Origin: an uncultured Propionibacteriaceae bacterium | GTDB taxonomy: Bacteria; Actinomycetota; Actinomycetes; Propionibacteriales; Propionibacteriaceae | Assembly: GCA_937926975.1 (NCBI GenBank) | Contig: CALBCJ010000006.1 | Coordinates: forward strand, 29,635-93,634 | DNA length: 64,000 nucleotides | Direction: 5' to 3' | Shown here: positions 53,033 through 62,782 of the stretch, in pieces | Position numbering within the stretch: position 1 is the first letter of the stretch | Layout: each line of letters opens with the position of its first letter | The notes under the pieces: model-generated | Told to the model about the DNA's origin: nothing | Seen by the model: the letters and a program-made list of their open reading frames with translations, nothing else | Databases searched by the model: none | Translations under genes and position numbers: made by a program

Positions 53033-54552
53033 CAGCGCCTCCAGTCCTGCTGGCCGCCGAAGATCCGCGGAGAGAGCACAATGCCCAGCTCCTCGAAGCG
53101 CTCGGCGAACTTCGGGCGGACGCCGGTGGCGACCGGTCGGCCCAGGAACTTGCCGTTGGCGTCCAGGCCAGCCGAGTAGTCGAACAGGAAAATGTCCTGC
53201 AAGGTGACGGTCTGGCCCTCCATGCCGTGGATCTCGGTCACCGCGACCACCCGGCGGGTGCCGTCACGCAGACGCGAGATCTGCACGATCAGGTCGACCG
53301 CAGAGCTGACCTGCTCCCGGATCGCGCGCAGTGGCAGGTCCATGCCCGCCATCAGGACCAGGGTCTCCAGACGCGAGATCGCGTCGCGCGGAGAGTTGGC
53401 GTGGACGGTGGACAGCGAGCCGTCGTGGCCGGTGTTCATCGCCTGCAGCATGTCGAGGGCCTCGGCGCCACGGCACTCACCGATCACGATCCGGTCGGGA
53501 CGCATACGCAGCGAGTTCTTCACCAGGTCACGGATCGTCACCTCGCCGCGGCCCTCGACGTTCGGGGGCCGGGACTCCAGCCGAACCAGGTGCTCCTGCT
53601 GGAGCTGCAGCTCGACCGCGTCCTCGATGGTGATGATCCGCTCGTTGGCCGGGATGAAGCTGGACAGCACGTTCAGCAAGGTGGTCTTACCGGTACCGGT
53701 ACCGCCAGAGACCAGGATGTTGAGCCGGGCCTGGACGCAGGCGCGCAGCAGGTCAGCCATGTCCGGAGTCATCGTGCCGAAGCTGATCAGGTCGTTCACC
53801 CCGAGCGCGTCGCGGGAGAACTTACGGATCGTCAGGGTGGACCCGTTGACCGCCAGCGGCGGGATGATCGCGTTGACTCGGGAGCCGTCCAGCAGCCGGG
53901 CGTCGACCAGGGGAGAGGACTCGTCGATACGCCGGCCTACCTTGCTCACGATCCGGTCGATGATCTGGCGCAGGTGCGCCTCGTCGTCGAACTTGACCGG
54001 GCTCAGGGTGAGCTTGCCCTTCTGCTCCACGTACACGGTGTCGGGACCGTTGACCATGATCTCGGAGATGCTGGCATCGGCCAGCAGGGCCTCCAGCGGT
54101 CCCAGACCGAGGACGTTGTCCTCGACCTCCCGGATCAGCCGGCGTCGCTCCTCGGAGGTGAGCGGGGTCGCCGACTCCTCAATGATCGTGTTCAGCTCCT
54201 GGCGCACCAGGCCGCGCAGCACGTCCTCGTCCAGGGCGCCGTCGTTGAGCCGGGCCCCGATCCGCTCGAAGAGCTGGGCCGCAGCCTGCTCCTTGAGCTT
54301 GCCGACGGGGTCCAGGGCGGCCACCGGGGGCGGAGGAGCCGGCCGGCCCCGCTGGGCCAGGCTGGCGCCCACCCCAGGCTGGCCTGGGGAAGGCAGCGGG
54401 GGGTACGCCTCGGCCGCCCGGGCCGCCAGCGACGAGACCTGGGTCTCGGCGGCGGCTCCGGGGTATCTCAGCGGCGTCATGGTCTCGCCCGGCAGGCCAG
54501 GCAGGTCGGTGCCCTCGGCGCGCCGGGCGCCGAGCCGTTCTGACAGCTTCAT
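53032..54552 (-). CDS. tadA: Tad/Flp pilus assembly ATPase (CpaF-type)
   Basis: Secretion ATPase of 506 residues, motor of Tad pilus assembly. A Pro/Ala-rich N-terminal region (to about 95) precedes the helical domain and the RecA-like core: Walker A VSGGTGTGKTTLLN, Asp box TIEDAVELQLQ, Walker B-type VIGECRGAEALDML and the His box MNTGHDGSLSTVHAN. Hydrolyses ATP to drive pilin extrusion through the TadB/TadC platform. Confidence 0.95.
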   Translation of the reverse strand: MKLSERLGARRAEGTDLPGLPGETMTPLRYPGAAAETQVSSLAARAAEAYPPLPSPGQPGVGASLAQRGRPAPPPPVAALDPVGKLKEQAAAQLFERIGARLNDGALDEDVLRGLVRQELNTIIEESATPLTSEERRRLIREVEDNVLGLGPLEALLADASISEIMVNGPDTVYVEQKGKLTLSPVKFDDEAHLRQIIDRIVSKVGRRIDESSPLVDARLLDGSRVNAIIPPLAVNGSTLTIRKFSRDALGVNDLISFGTMTPDMADLLRACVQARLNILVSGGTGTGKTTLLNVLSSFIPANERIITIEDAVELQLQQEHLVRLESRPPNVEGRGEVTIRDLVKNSLRMRPDRIVIGECRGAEALDMLQAMNTGHDGSLSTVHANSPRDAISRLETLVLMAGMDLPLRAIREQVSSAVDLIVQISRLRDGTRRVVAVTEIHGMEGQTVTLQDIFLFDYSAGLDANGKFLGRPVATGVRPKFAERFEELGIVLSPRIFGGQQDWRR

Positions 54553-54553
54553 C

Positions 54554-55756
54554 TCACTTCTCCACTCGTACGCCGCGCCGCCCGGTGAAGCCCGACAGGG
54601 CCTCCGAGGTCCGGCCGGTGATCCGGTCCACCAGCAGGTTCAGCTGCTTGGTGATCGGGTCGCGGCCGTTGGCCTGCAGCAGCGGGATGCCCTGGTTGGT
54701 GGACTGGGGCAGCAGGTTGGACTGGTTGAGGACGATGTCCACCTCTTCGCCGATCGTGGCCTGGACATCCTTCACGGTCAGTCCGCGACTGTGGTCGAAG
54801 AAGTTCAGGACCACGTGGCGGGACTCCACCAGCATGTCCAGGTCGTCGAGGGTCTCGATCTCCTTGCGCAGGCCGCGCACCCCGGGCACGTCGAGCGTGG
54901 TCACCAGGATGATCTCGCTGGCCTTGTCGAGCACCGCCAGGGTGTGCTCCGACAGCCCCGGCGCGGTGTCGACCACCACGTACTGGAACTCGGTGGCCAG
55001 CAGCGAGAGCAGGCTGTTGATGTCCTTCGGGGTGACCGAGTCCGCCGCCACCGGCGAGTCCGAGCCGGGCACCACGTACAGGCCGGTCTCGTGCCGGGTG
55101 AGCAGGGACTTGAGGGTCAGCATGTCCTGGGAGTGGGCTCCCTGGATGGTGTCGGGCAGCGAGAACTCGGGCTCCAGGTTGAGCGCGCTGCCGCAGTCGC
55201 CGAAGTGGATGTCGAGGTCGACCAGGACGATCTGCTGCGGGTAGCGCTTGGCCAGGCCGACCGCGAGGTTGGTCGCGACCGTGGTCTTGCCGACCCCGCC
55301 CTTGGGCGAGGCGACCGCGATGATCCGGCCGTCCGGCTTCACCACGGCTGGGGCGGCCACCGGGGCGGCGGCAGCGGCCTGCTGCATGAAGACGAACTGG
55401 GTGGCCCGCTCCAGGCTGCGGCGCAGCTCGGCGACGTCGGCCTCGGGGTGGAGCAGGTCCTTGACCCCGGCCCGCATCGCGGGCAGGGCCAGCTGGTCGA
55501 CGCTGCTGGAGACCATGATCACCACGACCGGGTAGAGCTGGTCGATGCTGCGGGCCAGCTCCAGGGTGGCACTCGGGTCAAGGTCGGCGTCGAGCACCAC
55601 GATGTCGGGCGTCGGGGCGCCGCGCAGGCCGGCGAACAGGTCACTGGCGCTGGTGGGCACGGGGTTCGGGGACAGGAGCAGGAAGGAGCCGCCGGTGGCG
55701 TACCCCATCCGCTCGGTCAGGCCCGCGGACTGGGAGACGAGGACGATCTTGCTCAC
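54554..55756 (-). CDS. CpaE/TadZ-like ATPase
   Basis: 400 residues. A degenerate receiver-type domain (about 1-125) is followed by a ParA/MinD-like ATPase with the deviant Walker A ASPKGGVGKTTVATN and VLVDLDIHFGDC. This family localises the Tad machinery in the cell. It sits between cpaB (4-bp overlap) and tadA (1 bp). Confidence 0.93.
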   Translation of the reverse strand: MSKIVLVSQSAGLTERMGYATGGSFLLLSPNPVPTSASDLFAGLRGAPTPDIVVLDADLDPSATLELARSIDQLYPVVVIMVSSSVDQLALPAMRAGVKDLLHPEADVAELRRSLERATQFVFMQQAAAAAPVAAPAVVKPDGRIIAVASPKGGVGKTTVATNLAVGLAKRYPQQIVLVDLDIHFGDCGSALNLEPEFSLPDTIQGAHSQDMLTLKSLLTRHETGLYVVPGSDSPVAADSVTPKDINSLLSLLATEFQYVVVDTAPGLSEHTLAVLDKASEIILVTTLDVPGVRGLRKEIETLDDLDMLVESRHVVLNFFDHSRGLTVKDVQATIGEEVDIVLNQSNLLPQSTNQGIPLLQANGRDPITKQLNLLVDRITGRTSEALSGFTGRRGVRVEK

Positions 55757-56559
55757 TTGAAGGCCGTCTTTCCGACCGTCATCTGCGAGGACGAGTTGTC
55801 CGCGGTCTCGTCCTGCAGGGTGACCAGGAACTGGGTGCCCGAGGCGATGCCCCAGGCGATGGTCTCGGCCTGGGCGGCGGTCACGGCCACCGTCACCAGG
55901 ACCCCGTCTGACGGCGCCGCGTTGGCCTTCTTGTCCGTGGTGTCGCTGGTCGAGCTGGCCGGCACCACCGCGCCCTGGACCCGGGTCACGAGCACCTGCT
56001 GCAGCACCATCTTCGACATCACGTCGCTCTCGATGCCCACGCTCTGGCCCTCGACCTGAATGGTCGAGCCCGCAGGCAGGGCACCGTTCTGCTGCTGCGA
56101 GGTGGTGATCTTGCTGGAGAAGATCACGCCGATGTGGTTGCCGGGCTGCAGGATGCCGCCAACAACCTGCTCGGGCCGGAGCAGGAAGGAGACGGTCTGG
56201 TAGCCGTCGGGGATCTTGACGGTCTGCTGGCTGAGGACCTCACGGTCGACGAAGCGGCTCCCCAGCAGGATCTCGCCCTTGACCAGGTCGGCGTTGAGGA
56301 CGCGCCCGGAGATGGTGTCGAGGCTCTTGACGGCGTCGGCTGGTACGGCGGCGGCCGGAAGCGACCGCTTCGCCACAGAGGCGCCCAGGTCAGCGGCAGC
56401 GACGCCCTTGGCGATGGGAACCTCGACCACGTACACGGACACAGCCTCGACGCCAGCCAGGGCGCGCTCGTCGGCGCTTCGTACGTAGCTGGCGATCAGT
56501 CCTAGCCCTCCCAGGGCCAGAACAGCCGCGATGATGGCGGCGATGACTCGACGGTTCAT
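55753..56559 (-). CDS. cpaB: Flp pilus assembly protein CpaB (RcpC, SAF domain)
   Basis: 268 residues with an N-terminal membrane segment (MNRRVIAAIIAAVLALGGLG) and SAF/RcpC domains (about 45-260, VEVPIAKGVAAADLG, VKGEILLGSRF, GYQTVSFLLRPEQVVGG and PGNHIGVIF). It works outside the membrane in pilus biogenesis. I use the ATG at 56559 because AAGGAAC lies just before it. First gene of the Tad block. Confidence 0.92.
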   Translation of the reverse strand: MNRRVIAAIIAAVLALGGLGLIASYVRSADERALAGVEAVSVYVVEVPIAKGVAAADLGASVAKRSLPAAAVPADAVKSLDTISGRVLNADLVKGEILLGSRFVDREVLSQQTVKIPDGYQTVSFLLRPEQVVGGILQPGNHIGVIFSSKITTSQQQNGALPAGSTIQVEGQSVGIESDVMSKMVLQQVLVTRVQGAVVPASSTSDTTDKKANAAPSDGVLVTVAVTAAQAETIAWGIASGTQFLVTLQDETADNSSSQMTVGKTAFK

Positions 56560-56786
56560 CAGTCGGTTCCTTCTGCTTGGGGAGATGTCACTGGGACGGT
56601 TCACAGGGATTGGGCCCAGTGAGCCACCAGCACTATCCCGTCGCGCGAAATGACCGGCAACGTAGGTGAGAGCCCTGTCATCCGTCACGGTCCGGAACCG
56701 GTGTCACAACGGGTGGTGCGCGTTGTGGGGAAACGAGCCGAGAATCTCCCCGAGCTTCGTGCAGATAGCTGCGCCCAGCTCGAAGA

Positions 56787-56802
56787 GTGAGAGGTCTCTC
56801 AC
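56787..56802. repeat. 7-bp palindrome GTGAGAG-GT-CTCTCAC
   Basis: Perfect inverted repeat with a 2-base centre in the lipB-cpaB interval, 17 bases past the lipB stop. Size and form fit a repressor operator, but it is over 220 bp from the cpaB start. No hairpin of terminator quality is seen. Confidence 0.4.
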
Positions 56803-56818
56803 CTGGGGGCGGGCTTTG

Positions 56819-57559
56819 TCAGCGCCGCGGCGGGCCCGTGAGAGGCAGGTGGGCCAGCAGGTGGGCGGTGACGTCGGTCGCCACCTGGGGCAGGGTCGGG
56901 GGGTCGTCCAGCTCGCGGGCCAGGGTCGTGACCTGGGCATCGCTGATCCCGCAGGGGATGATCTGGTCGAAAGCCGCCAGGTCGCAGCAGACATTGAGGG
57001 AGAACCCGTGCAGGGTGGTGTGGCGGCTGACCCGGATCCCGATCTGAACCAGCTTGCGCTCCGGGCGGTGAGCGCTCGCCGGCAGCCAGACCCCGGACCG
57101 TCCGGGGACCCGGACCGGGTCCAGTCCGTAGCCGCGGATGGTCTGGATCAGGGCCTCCTCCAGACGGCGGACGTAGTCGACCACGTAGATCCCCTGGGGC
57201 AGCGGCAGGATCGGGTAGCCGACCAGCTGTCCCGGCCCGTGCCAGGTGATCTTGCCGCCCCGGTCGACGTCGACCACCGGGGTGCCGTCGGCGGGGCGCT
57301 CCTCAGGCAGGGTCCGGCGGCCGGCCGTGTAGACGCTGGCGTGCTCTAGCAGCAGCACCGTCGGGGGACGGACCCCGTCGGCCACCTCGGCGTGGATCCG
57401 GCGCTGCTCCTGCCAGGCCCAGTGGTAGTCGATCAGCCGCGGCGGCTGCTCGTCGAGGCCCAGTCGAACCATCTCCAGAGACGTCACCGCAGCAGGGTAA
57501 GGGATCAGGCGCCGCAGAGGTACGTGTTGCAGCCTCACGTCTGCGGCCAGTGCGACCAC
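56819..57559 (-). CDS. lipB: Octanoyl-[acyl-carrier] transferase
   Basis: Transfers octanoate from ACP to lipoyl domains, the step before LipA. Core: IDYHWAWQEQRRIH, HASVYTAGRR, TWHGPGQLVGYPIL, and the catalytic Cys in IIPCGISDAQVTTL. The GTG at 57559 has AGGAAG upstream and gives 246 residues. That adds about 28 residues to the family norm; an ATG at 57472 (MVRLGLDEQPP) would give the usual length. It is 73 bp after the E2 start region and co-directional. Confidence 0.95.
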   Translation of the reverse strand: MVALAADVRLQHVPLRRLIPYPAAVTSLEMVRLGLDEQPPRLIDYHWAWQEQRRIHAEVADGVRPPTVLLLEHASVYTAGRRTLPEERPADGTPVVDVDRGGKITWHGPGQLVGYPILPLPQGIYVVDYVRRLEEALIQTIRGYGLDPVRVPGRSGVWLPASAHRPERKLVQIGIRVSRHTTLHGFSLNVCCDLAAFDQIIPCGISDAQVTTLARELDDPPTLPQVATDVTAHLLAHLPLTGPPRR

Positions 57560-57632
57560 GCTGGTCTTCCTGACCCGGCACGCACGACCGGCGCCGGGCC
57601 GTGGCCCGACGCCGGGTCGTCAGCGGGTGAGG

Positions 57633-59330
57633 CTAGAGCCCCGCGCCGAAGTCCCCGCCCTCCAGGCGCCTCTTGACCGCGCTCAGGAAGCGGGCCGCGT
57701 CGGCGCCGTCCACCAGGCGGTGGTCGTAGCTCAGCGACAGGTACATCATGTCGCGGACCGCGATGATCTCACCCAGGTCGGCGTCGTTCAGCACGACCGG
57801 CCGCTTCACCAGAGCACCAGTGCCGAGAATGGCGACCTGAGGCTGGTTGATGATCGGAGTGTCGAACAGGGTGCCGGCGGAGCCGTAGTTGGTGATCGTG
57901 AAGGTCCCTCCGGTCAGCTCGTCGGGGGTGACCTTGCTGGCCCGGGTCCGAGCCGCCAGGTCGCTGATCTTCTTGGCGAGCCCGCTGACGCTGAGGCTTC
58001 CGGCGTCGCGGATCACGGGCACCAGCAGACCCTTGTCGGTGTCCACCGCGATCCCGACGTGCTCGCCGTCAGGGTAGGTGATGGTTCCGGCACTGGTGTC
58101 GATGGTGGCGTTCAGCTTCGGGAACTCGGCCAGCGCCTCGATCGCTGCCTTGGTGATGAACGGCAGGTACGACAGGGAGACACCCTCGCGGGCCTTGAAG
58201 GAGTCCTTGACCTTGGCCCGCAGCCTGGAGACCGCGGTCAGGTCGACCTCCACGGTCGCGGTGAGCTGGGCCGAGACCTGCAGCGACTCGACCATCCGGC
58301 GGGCGATGATGGCCCGCAGCCGGGACACCTTCTCCGTGGTGCCGCGGACCTGCGACGCCGCCGGAGCGGACGCCGGGCTGGGCGCGGGCGCCGGGCTGGG
58401 GGCCGCCGGCGCAGCCGGCGTGCTGGCGGCCTGAGCAGCGTCGAGGACGTCCTGCTTGCGGATCCGGCCGCCAACTCCGGTGCCGGTGACCGAGGCCAGG
58501 TCCACCCCGTGCTGGGCGGCCAGCTTGCGGACCAGGGGAGTCACGTAGCCGTCAGCGTCCCCCGTACGGCGCGGAGCAGCCGAAGCGGCGGGCGCGGCAG
58601 GCGCTGGGGCCGGTGCGGGTGCCGCGGCCGGTGCTGGGGCAGGAGCCGGTGCGGGTGCGGGGGCAGGAGCCGGTGCGGGTGCGGGCGCCGGGGCAGGTGC
58701 AGCGGGCGCCGGCGCGGGAGCAGCGTCGGCGGCACCGATCACCGCCAGAACCGCGCCGACCGGAGCCGTGTCATCCTCACTGACCCGGATCTCGAGAAGA
58801 GTGCCGCCGACCGGGGACGGGATCTCGGTGTCGACCTTGTCGGTCGAGACCTCAAGCAGCGGCTCATCGACCTCGACGGCCTCCCCGACCTGCTTCAGCC
58901 ACCGCGAGATAGTGCCCTCGGTGACGCTCTCCCCGAGAGCGGGCAGGGTCACCTCGGTGCCGGAGGCGGGTCCGGTCGCAGCCGCGGGCGCCGGCGGCGC
59001 AACCGGCTGAGACGGCGCGGGCGCGGGCGCGGGAGCAGGAGCGGCTGCTGGCGGCTCAGGGGCGGGCGGGGCTGCCGGGACTGGGGCCGCGTCTGCCGCA
59101 CCGATCACGGCAAGAACAGCACCCACCGCAGCGGTCTCGTCCTCCCGGACCCGGATCTCCAGGACGGTGCCGGAGACCGGAGACGGGATCTCGGTGTCGA
59201 CCTTGTCGGTCGAGATCTCAACCAGCGGCTCGTCAACCTCCACCGTGTCGCCGACCTGCTTCAGCCAGCGGGAGACTGTGCCCTCAGCTACGGACTCACC
59301 CAGGGCAGGCAGCGTGACGTCGGTCGACAT
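57633..59330 (-). CDS. sucB: 2-oxoacid dehydrogenase E2 (dihydrolipoyl acyltransferase)
   Basis: 565 residues: lipoyl domain 1 (Lys43 in STDKVDTE), a Pro/Ala linker, lipoyl domain 2 (the same STDKVDTE), a long Ala/Pro repeat linker, a peripheral-subunit-binding domain (YVTPLVRKLAAQHG) and the catalytic domain with SYDHRLVDGADAARF (catalytic His and Asp). Named after the actinobacterial E2 (DlaT/SucB type), which serves the pyruvate and/or 2-oxoglutarate complex. Lipoylation is by LipB and LipA nearby. It starts at an ATG at 59330. Confidence 0.93.
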   Translation of the reverse strand: MSTDVTLPALGESVAEGTVSRWLKQVGDTVEVDEPLVEISTDKVDTEIPSPVSGTVLEIRVREDETAAVGAVLAVIGAADAAPVPAAPPAPEPPAAAPAPAPAPAPSQPVAPPAPAAATGPASGTEVTLPALGESVTEGTISRWLKQVGEAVEVDEPLLEVSTDKVDTEIPSPVGGTLLEIRVSEDDTAPVGAVLAVIGAADAAPAPAPAAPAPAPAPAPAPAPAPAPAPAPAPAAAPAPAPAPAAPAASAAPRRTGDADGYVTPLVRKLAAQHGVDLASVTGTGVGGRIRKQDVLDAAQAASTPAAPAAPSPAPAPSPASAPAASQVRGTTEKVSRLRAIIARRMVESLQVSAQLTATVEVDLTAVSRLRAKVKDSFKAREGVSLSYLPFITKAAIEALAEFPKLNATIDTSAGTITYPDGEHVGIAVDTDKGLLVPVIRDAGSLSVSGLAKKISDLAARTRASKVTPDELTGGTFTITNYGSAGTLFDTPIINQPQVAILGTGALVKRPVVLNDADLGEIIAVRDMMYLSLSYDHRLVDGADAARFLSAVKRRLEGGDFGAGL

Positions 59331-59586
59331 TGAAGCTCCTTAGGACGTGACCAGCGCAATCGTGGCCAGCCTAGTGCACGCCTCGCCTCTCGTGGGGGGC
59401 CGTTGGCCCGCAGACTCCTTCCGAGCAAGTCTTTCGGGCCGCCGGTCCGTCGCCCCCGGCGGCAGCAGCGCAGGCCAGGGGCAGGTTCAGCCTCCCTGCA
59501 GCTGTGAGATTCCCACTACCGCGACTCGAGAGCGCCACGAGGTCCGGGCATGGCGCCGACTCTCGTACGAGGCTCTCGCGGGCCGC

Positions 59587-61203
59587 TCAGGCGGGGTCCG
59601 CCAGCGCGGCCGCGGCCCGCATGGCTGCCACCAGCGAGGCGGCCAGTCCAGCGCCGGGGCCGGGGTCCCGGTCTCCCCAGGGGAGCGCGCTGGCAGCGCC
59701 AACCGCGAACAGGCCCGGGACCGGCTCGCCGTCACCGGACAGGACCCGTGCGGCAGCGTCGGTGAGCAGCCCCCCGCGGGTCGAGATCTCGGCCGGGTAG
59801 ACACGGACCGCGTAGTAGGGCGGCAGGTCCAGCACCCCCAGAGCCCGGTTGGGGCGGTGGAAGACCAGCCCGTGGGCCTTGTCCCGGGCCGAGGCTCCCC
59901 GGCGGAAGTCGTCGTCGCGACCCTTGCGGGCGAAGGCGTTGAACCTCGCCACGGTCCCGACCAGCCCGGCCTTGTCGACGCCCAGCATCTCCGCCAGAGC
60001 GGTCAGGTGCTCGGCCTTGGCGATCTCCTGGTCGCGGACGGCGTTGCTCGTCACCAGGCGAGGCGGCCAGGGCCCGAGCGGGAACCGGGAGCGGTGACGA
60101 GCGTCGACCACCAGGAAGGCGGGGGCCGCCGAGACCCGGCGGGAGCGGTCCAGCATCACCCGGCCCAGCTCCACCGACCCCGAGCTCTCGTTGCAGAAAC
60201 GGGTCCCGGCCGCATCGACGAGGAGCGCCCCCGGCAGCCCACGCGCCAGGTCGACCGAGTGGAACGTCTGGTCGACGAGCCTCAGCGACGGCTGCCACTC
60301 GGCGCCGCCGAAACCAGACTGGGCGGCGCCCAGGCTGCGCCCAAGCCGCAGCGCGGTCCCGTCCGCCCCTGGGCAGGCCAGGCTCCAGGCCTCGTCCGCG
60401 GCCGGGCCGAGATGCTCCCGGCGGGCCGCCAGGTCGTGCGAGAAGCCACCGACAGACAGGACCACACCGCGCTCGGCGACCAGGGTGACCAGGTCACCGT
60501 CACGGCGGACCACCGCTGCTGCGGGGTGCCCGGGGTCGACAGTCTCCAGCGGGCACCCCCGCCAGACCTCGACCCCAGCCTCCAGCACTGCCGCTACGAG
60601 GCCCACCAGCAGCGCCGAGCCGCCGACCGCCGGCTCTCGGCCGACCAGGCGCGACAGCACGGCCCGGCCGCCGAAGGCGTGCACCGCTGCCACCACCCCG
60701 CGGGGGCTGCGGCTGGCCTGGACCATCCGACGACGCTGGGTGAAGGTGGCGCTGCTCGGCCGGAGCCGGACCTGCGCCGCCTGCCGGCCGAGCCGTCGGG
60801 TCGTGGTCGCGACCGGCTCGAAGACCCGGCCGGAGCGACGGCCACCGGTCTCCTCCGGGTACCCGTCGGGCTCGCCGGGCACGAGCGCCAGCGGAGCCTT
60901 CAGATCCGCCAGCTCCTGGTAGAGGTCGGCTGCACTCTCGACGAAGGCCTCGCGGCGCGGGTCACCCGGCCCGTACAGGGCGTCCAGGTAGGAGCGGGCC
61001 GCCTGGCCCGGGCCACGCTCTCCGACCGGGACCCGCGGCAGCCAGAGCAGCCCGTCCCCGGCGGCGCCCGAGCCGCCGAGCACCTCGTCGGACTCGACCA
61101 GCACCACCCGCAGCCCTCGACGGGCAGCGCTGGCCGCCGCCATCAGCCCGGCTGGGCCAGCACCCACGACCACGACATCGGTGGTGACCGACCGGGCCGG
61201 CAT
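59587..61203 (-). CDS. FAD-dependent dehydrogenase (fumarate reductase/ketosteroid dehydrogenase type)
   Basis: 538 residues from the ATG at 61203 (MPARSVTTDVVVVGAG). FAD-binding GAGPAGLMAAASAARRG and the late GLFAVGAASALPWGD with GAGLAASLVAAMRAA mark the family shared by flavin fumarate reductases and 3-ketosteroid delta1-dehydrogenases; I cannot choose between them. It sits where other Actinobacteria usually carry lpdA or unrelated genes between pepA and sucB. It follows pepA by 1 bp and is probably co-transcribed. Confidence 0.82.
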   Translation of the reverse strand: MPARSVTTDVVVVGAGPAGLMAAASAARRGLRVVLVESDEVLGGSGAAGDGLLWLPRVPVGERGPGQAARSYLDALYGPGDPRREAFVESAADLYQELADLKAPLALVPGEPDGYPEETGGRRSGRVFEPVATTTRRLGRQAAQVRLRPSSATFTQRRRMVQASRSPRGVVAAVHAFGGRAVLSRLVGREPAVGGSALLVGLVAAVLEAGVEVWRGCPLETVDPGHPAAAVVRRDGDLVTLVAERGVVLSVGGFSHDLAARREHLGPAADEAWSLACPGADGTALRLGRSLGAAQSGFGGAEWQPSLRLVDQTFHSVDLARGLPGALLVDAAGTRFCNESSGSVELGRVMLDRSRRVSAAPAFLVVDARHRSRFPLGPWPPRLVTSNAVRDQEIAKAEHLTALAEMLGVDKAGLVGTVARFNAFARKGRDDDFRRGASARDKAHGLVFHRPNRALGVLDLPPYYAVRVYPAEISTRGGLLTDAAARVLSGDGEPVPGLFAVGAASALPWGDRDPGPGAGLAASLVAAMRAAAALADPA

Positions 61204-61204
61204 C

Positions 61205-62674
61205 TTAGCCCTGCAGCGACTGGGCGAGGGCGACCAGGGTCCGCACCGCGACCCCCGTGCCACCGGCCGGCACGTAGTCGTAGGCCTCGGCCTCGTTGAA
61301 GGCCGGGCCGGCGATGTCGAGGTGGGCCCAGGCGATGTCGTCGGCCACGAACTCCCGCAGGAACGCCGCCGCCGACAGCGCGCCGCCCCAGCGCTTGCCG
61401 GCGGAGCGCAGGTCGGCCACCTTCGACTTCAGGACGTCACTCGCCTCGTCCGTGATCGGCAGCTGCCAGAACGCCTCCCCGGCCGCCTCAGCGGCATCCA
61501 GCACCAGGTCCGCGGTCTGGTCGTCGGTGGCCATCAGCCCGGCAGTCCGCTCACCCAGCGCCACCACGCAGGCTCCGGTCAGGGTGGCGACGTCCAGCAC
61601 CAGGTCCGGCTGGTCCTCGCTGGCCCGGGCCAGGGCATCTGCCATCACCAGGCGGCCCTCGGCGTCGGAGTTGTAGTTCTCCACGGTCGTGCCGCCGTAC
61701 ATGGTCAGCACGTCCGACGGGCGGTACGCGGTCCCCGACGGCATGTTCTCGGCCAGCGCCGCGTACGCGGTCACCTTGACCTTGAGGCCGAGCTGGGCGA
61801 TCACCGAGACCGCAGCGATCACAGCCGCCGCCCCGGACATGTCGCTCTTCATGGTGAGCATCGAGTCGCTCGGCTTCAGGTTGATGCCACCGGTGTCGAA
61901 GGTGATGCCCTTGCCGACCAGGGCCAGGTGGGTCCGCGCGCTGCGCGGCGCGTACGAGAGCCGAACCAGCCGGGGCGGCCGGGCCGACCCGCCACCGACG
62001 GCCAGGATCCCGCCGAATCCCTCCTTGGTCAGCGCCTTCTCGTCCAGCACGGTGACCGCCAGCTTGGCCTGCCGGCCCAGCTTCTCGGCCTCGGCAGCGA
62101 AGGTCTGCGGGTCAAGCAGGTTGGCCGGGGTGTTGACCCAGTCCCGGGCCTGGTTCACGCCGGCGCTGATCGCGACCGCGGCGGTCACCGCATCCTTGGC
62201 GTCGGAGCGCGACAGCACCGTCAGGGCGTCCAGCAGCCGCTTCGGCTCGCTGCCCACCTTGGTGAAGCGGTACCCGCCCAGCAGCGCCCCCTCGACCGCA
62301 CCCTTGATCACCTCGGGCTCGGCCAGGTCCAGGCTGACCGCCACGTGCAGCGGCCGCTCGGGCTCCAGGCCGGCCAGGGCCCGGACCCCGTTGCCCACCG
62401 CCCGGCGGACCTGCTCCGGGGTGACGTCAACGTCGCCCAGGCCTACGACGACCAGCCGGGGACCGGCCGTGGGCAGCAGGGTGACGTTGCCGACCGTCGA
62501 CTTCGCACCCAGGTCGAGAGCCACCGGCAGCGGGGAGCCGAACTGCTTGCCGAAGGCCTTGCCGACTTCCTCGGGCACATCCACCAGAGCGGGGGTGCCT
62601 GAGACCTCCGTGAGACCGACGATGACGGCATCGACGTCGCGGGGGAGCTTCTTGGCGAGGGAGACGGAGACCAC
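61205..62674 (-). CDS. pepA: Leucyl aminopeptidase (M17)
   Basis: Zinc/manganese exopeptidase of 489 residues. GTG start with AAAGG seven bases upstream. The M17 signature SDAEGRLVMADAL (here in YNSDAEGRLVMADAL), metal residues in VGKGITFDTGGINL and the C-terminal catalytic domain are intact. It trims N-terminal residues in peptide turnover. The region upstream to gcvT (108 bp) holds both promoters. Confidence 0.95.
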   Translation of the reverse strand: MVSVSLAKKLPRDVDAVIVGLTEVSGTPALVDVPEEVGKAFGKQFGSPLPVALDLGAKSTVGNVTLLPTAGPRLVVVGLGDVDVTPEQVRRAVGNGVRALAGLEPERPLHVAVSLDLAEPEVIKGAVEGALLGGYRFTKVGSEPKRLLDALTVLSRSDAKDAVTAAVAISAGVNQARDWVNTPANLLDPQTFAAEAEKLGRQAKLAVTVLDEKALTKEGFGGILAVGGGSARPPRLVRLSYAPRSARTHLALVGKGITFDTGGINLKPSDSMLTMKSDMSGAAAVIAAVSVIAQLGLKVKVTAYAALAENMPSGTAYRPSDVLTMYGGTTVENYNSDAEGRLVMADALARASEDQPDLVLDVATLTGACVVALGERTAGLMATDDQTADLVLDAAEAAGEAFWQLPITDEASDVLKSKVADLRSAGKRWGGALSAAAFLREFVADDIAWAHLDIAGPAFNEAEAYDYVPAGGTGVAVRTLVALAQSLQG

Positions 62675-62782
62675 GGCTGCACCTTTCGCTAGGCGTGCGG
62701 ATGGGGAGATGCCCCCAGGCCGGGAGCCTAGCGTCTTCGACGCGGTAGGCTCACGGTCGACCCAGTTCTCAGGAGGATCGCC

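Noticed and set aside
62675..62782. Glycine riboswitch upstream of gcvT
   Set aside because: Only 108 bp separate the divergent genes and no glycine aptamer blocks were recognisable; a plain promoter is likelier.
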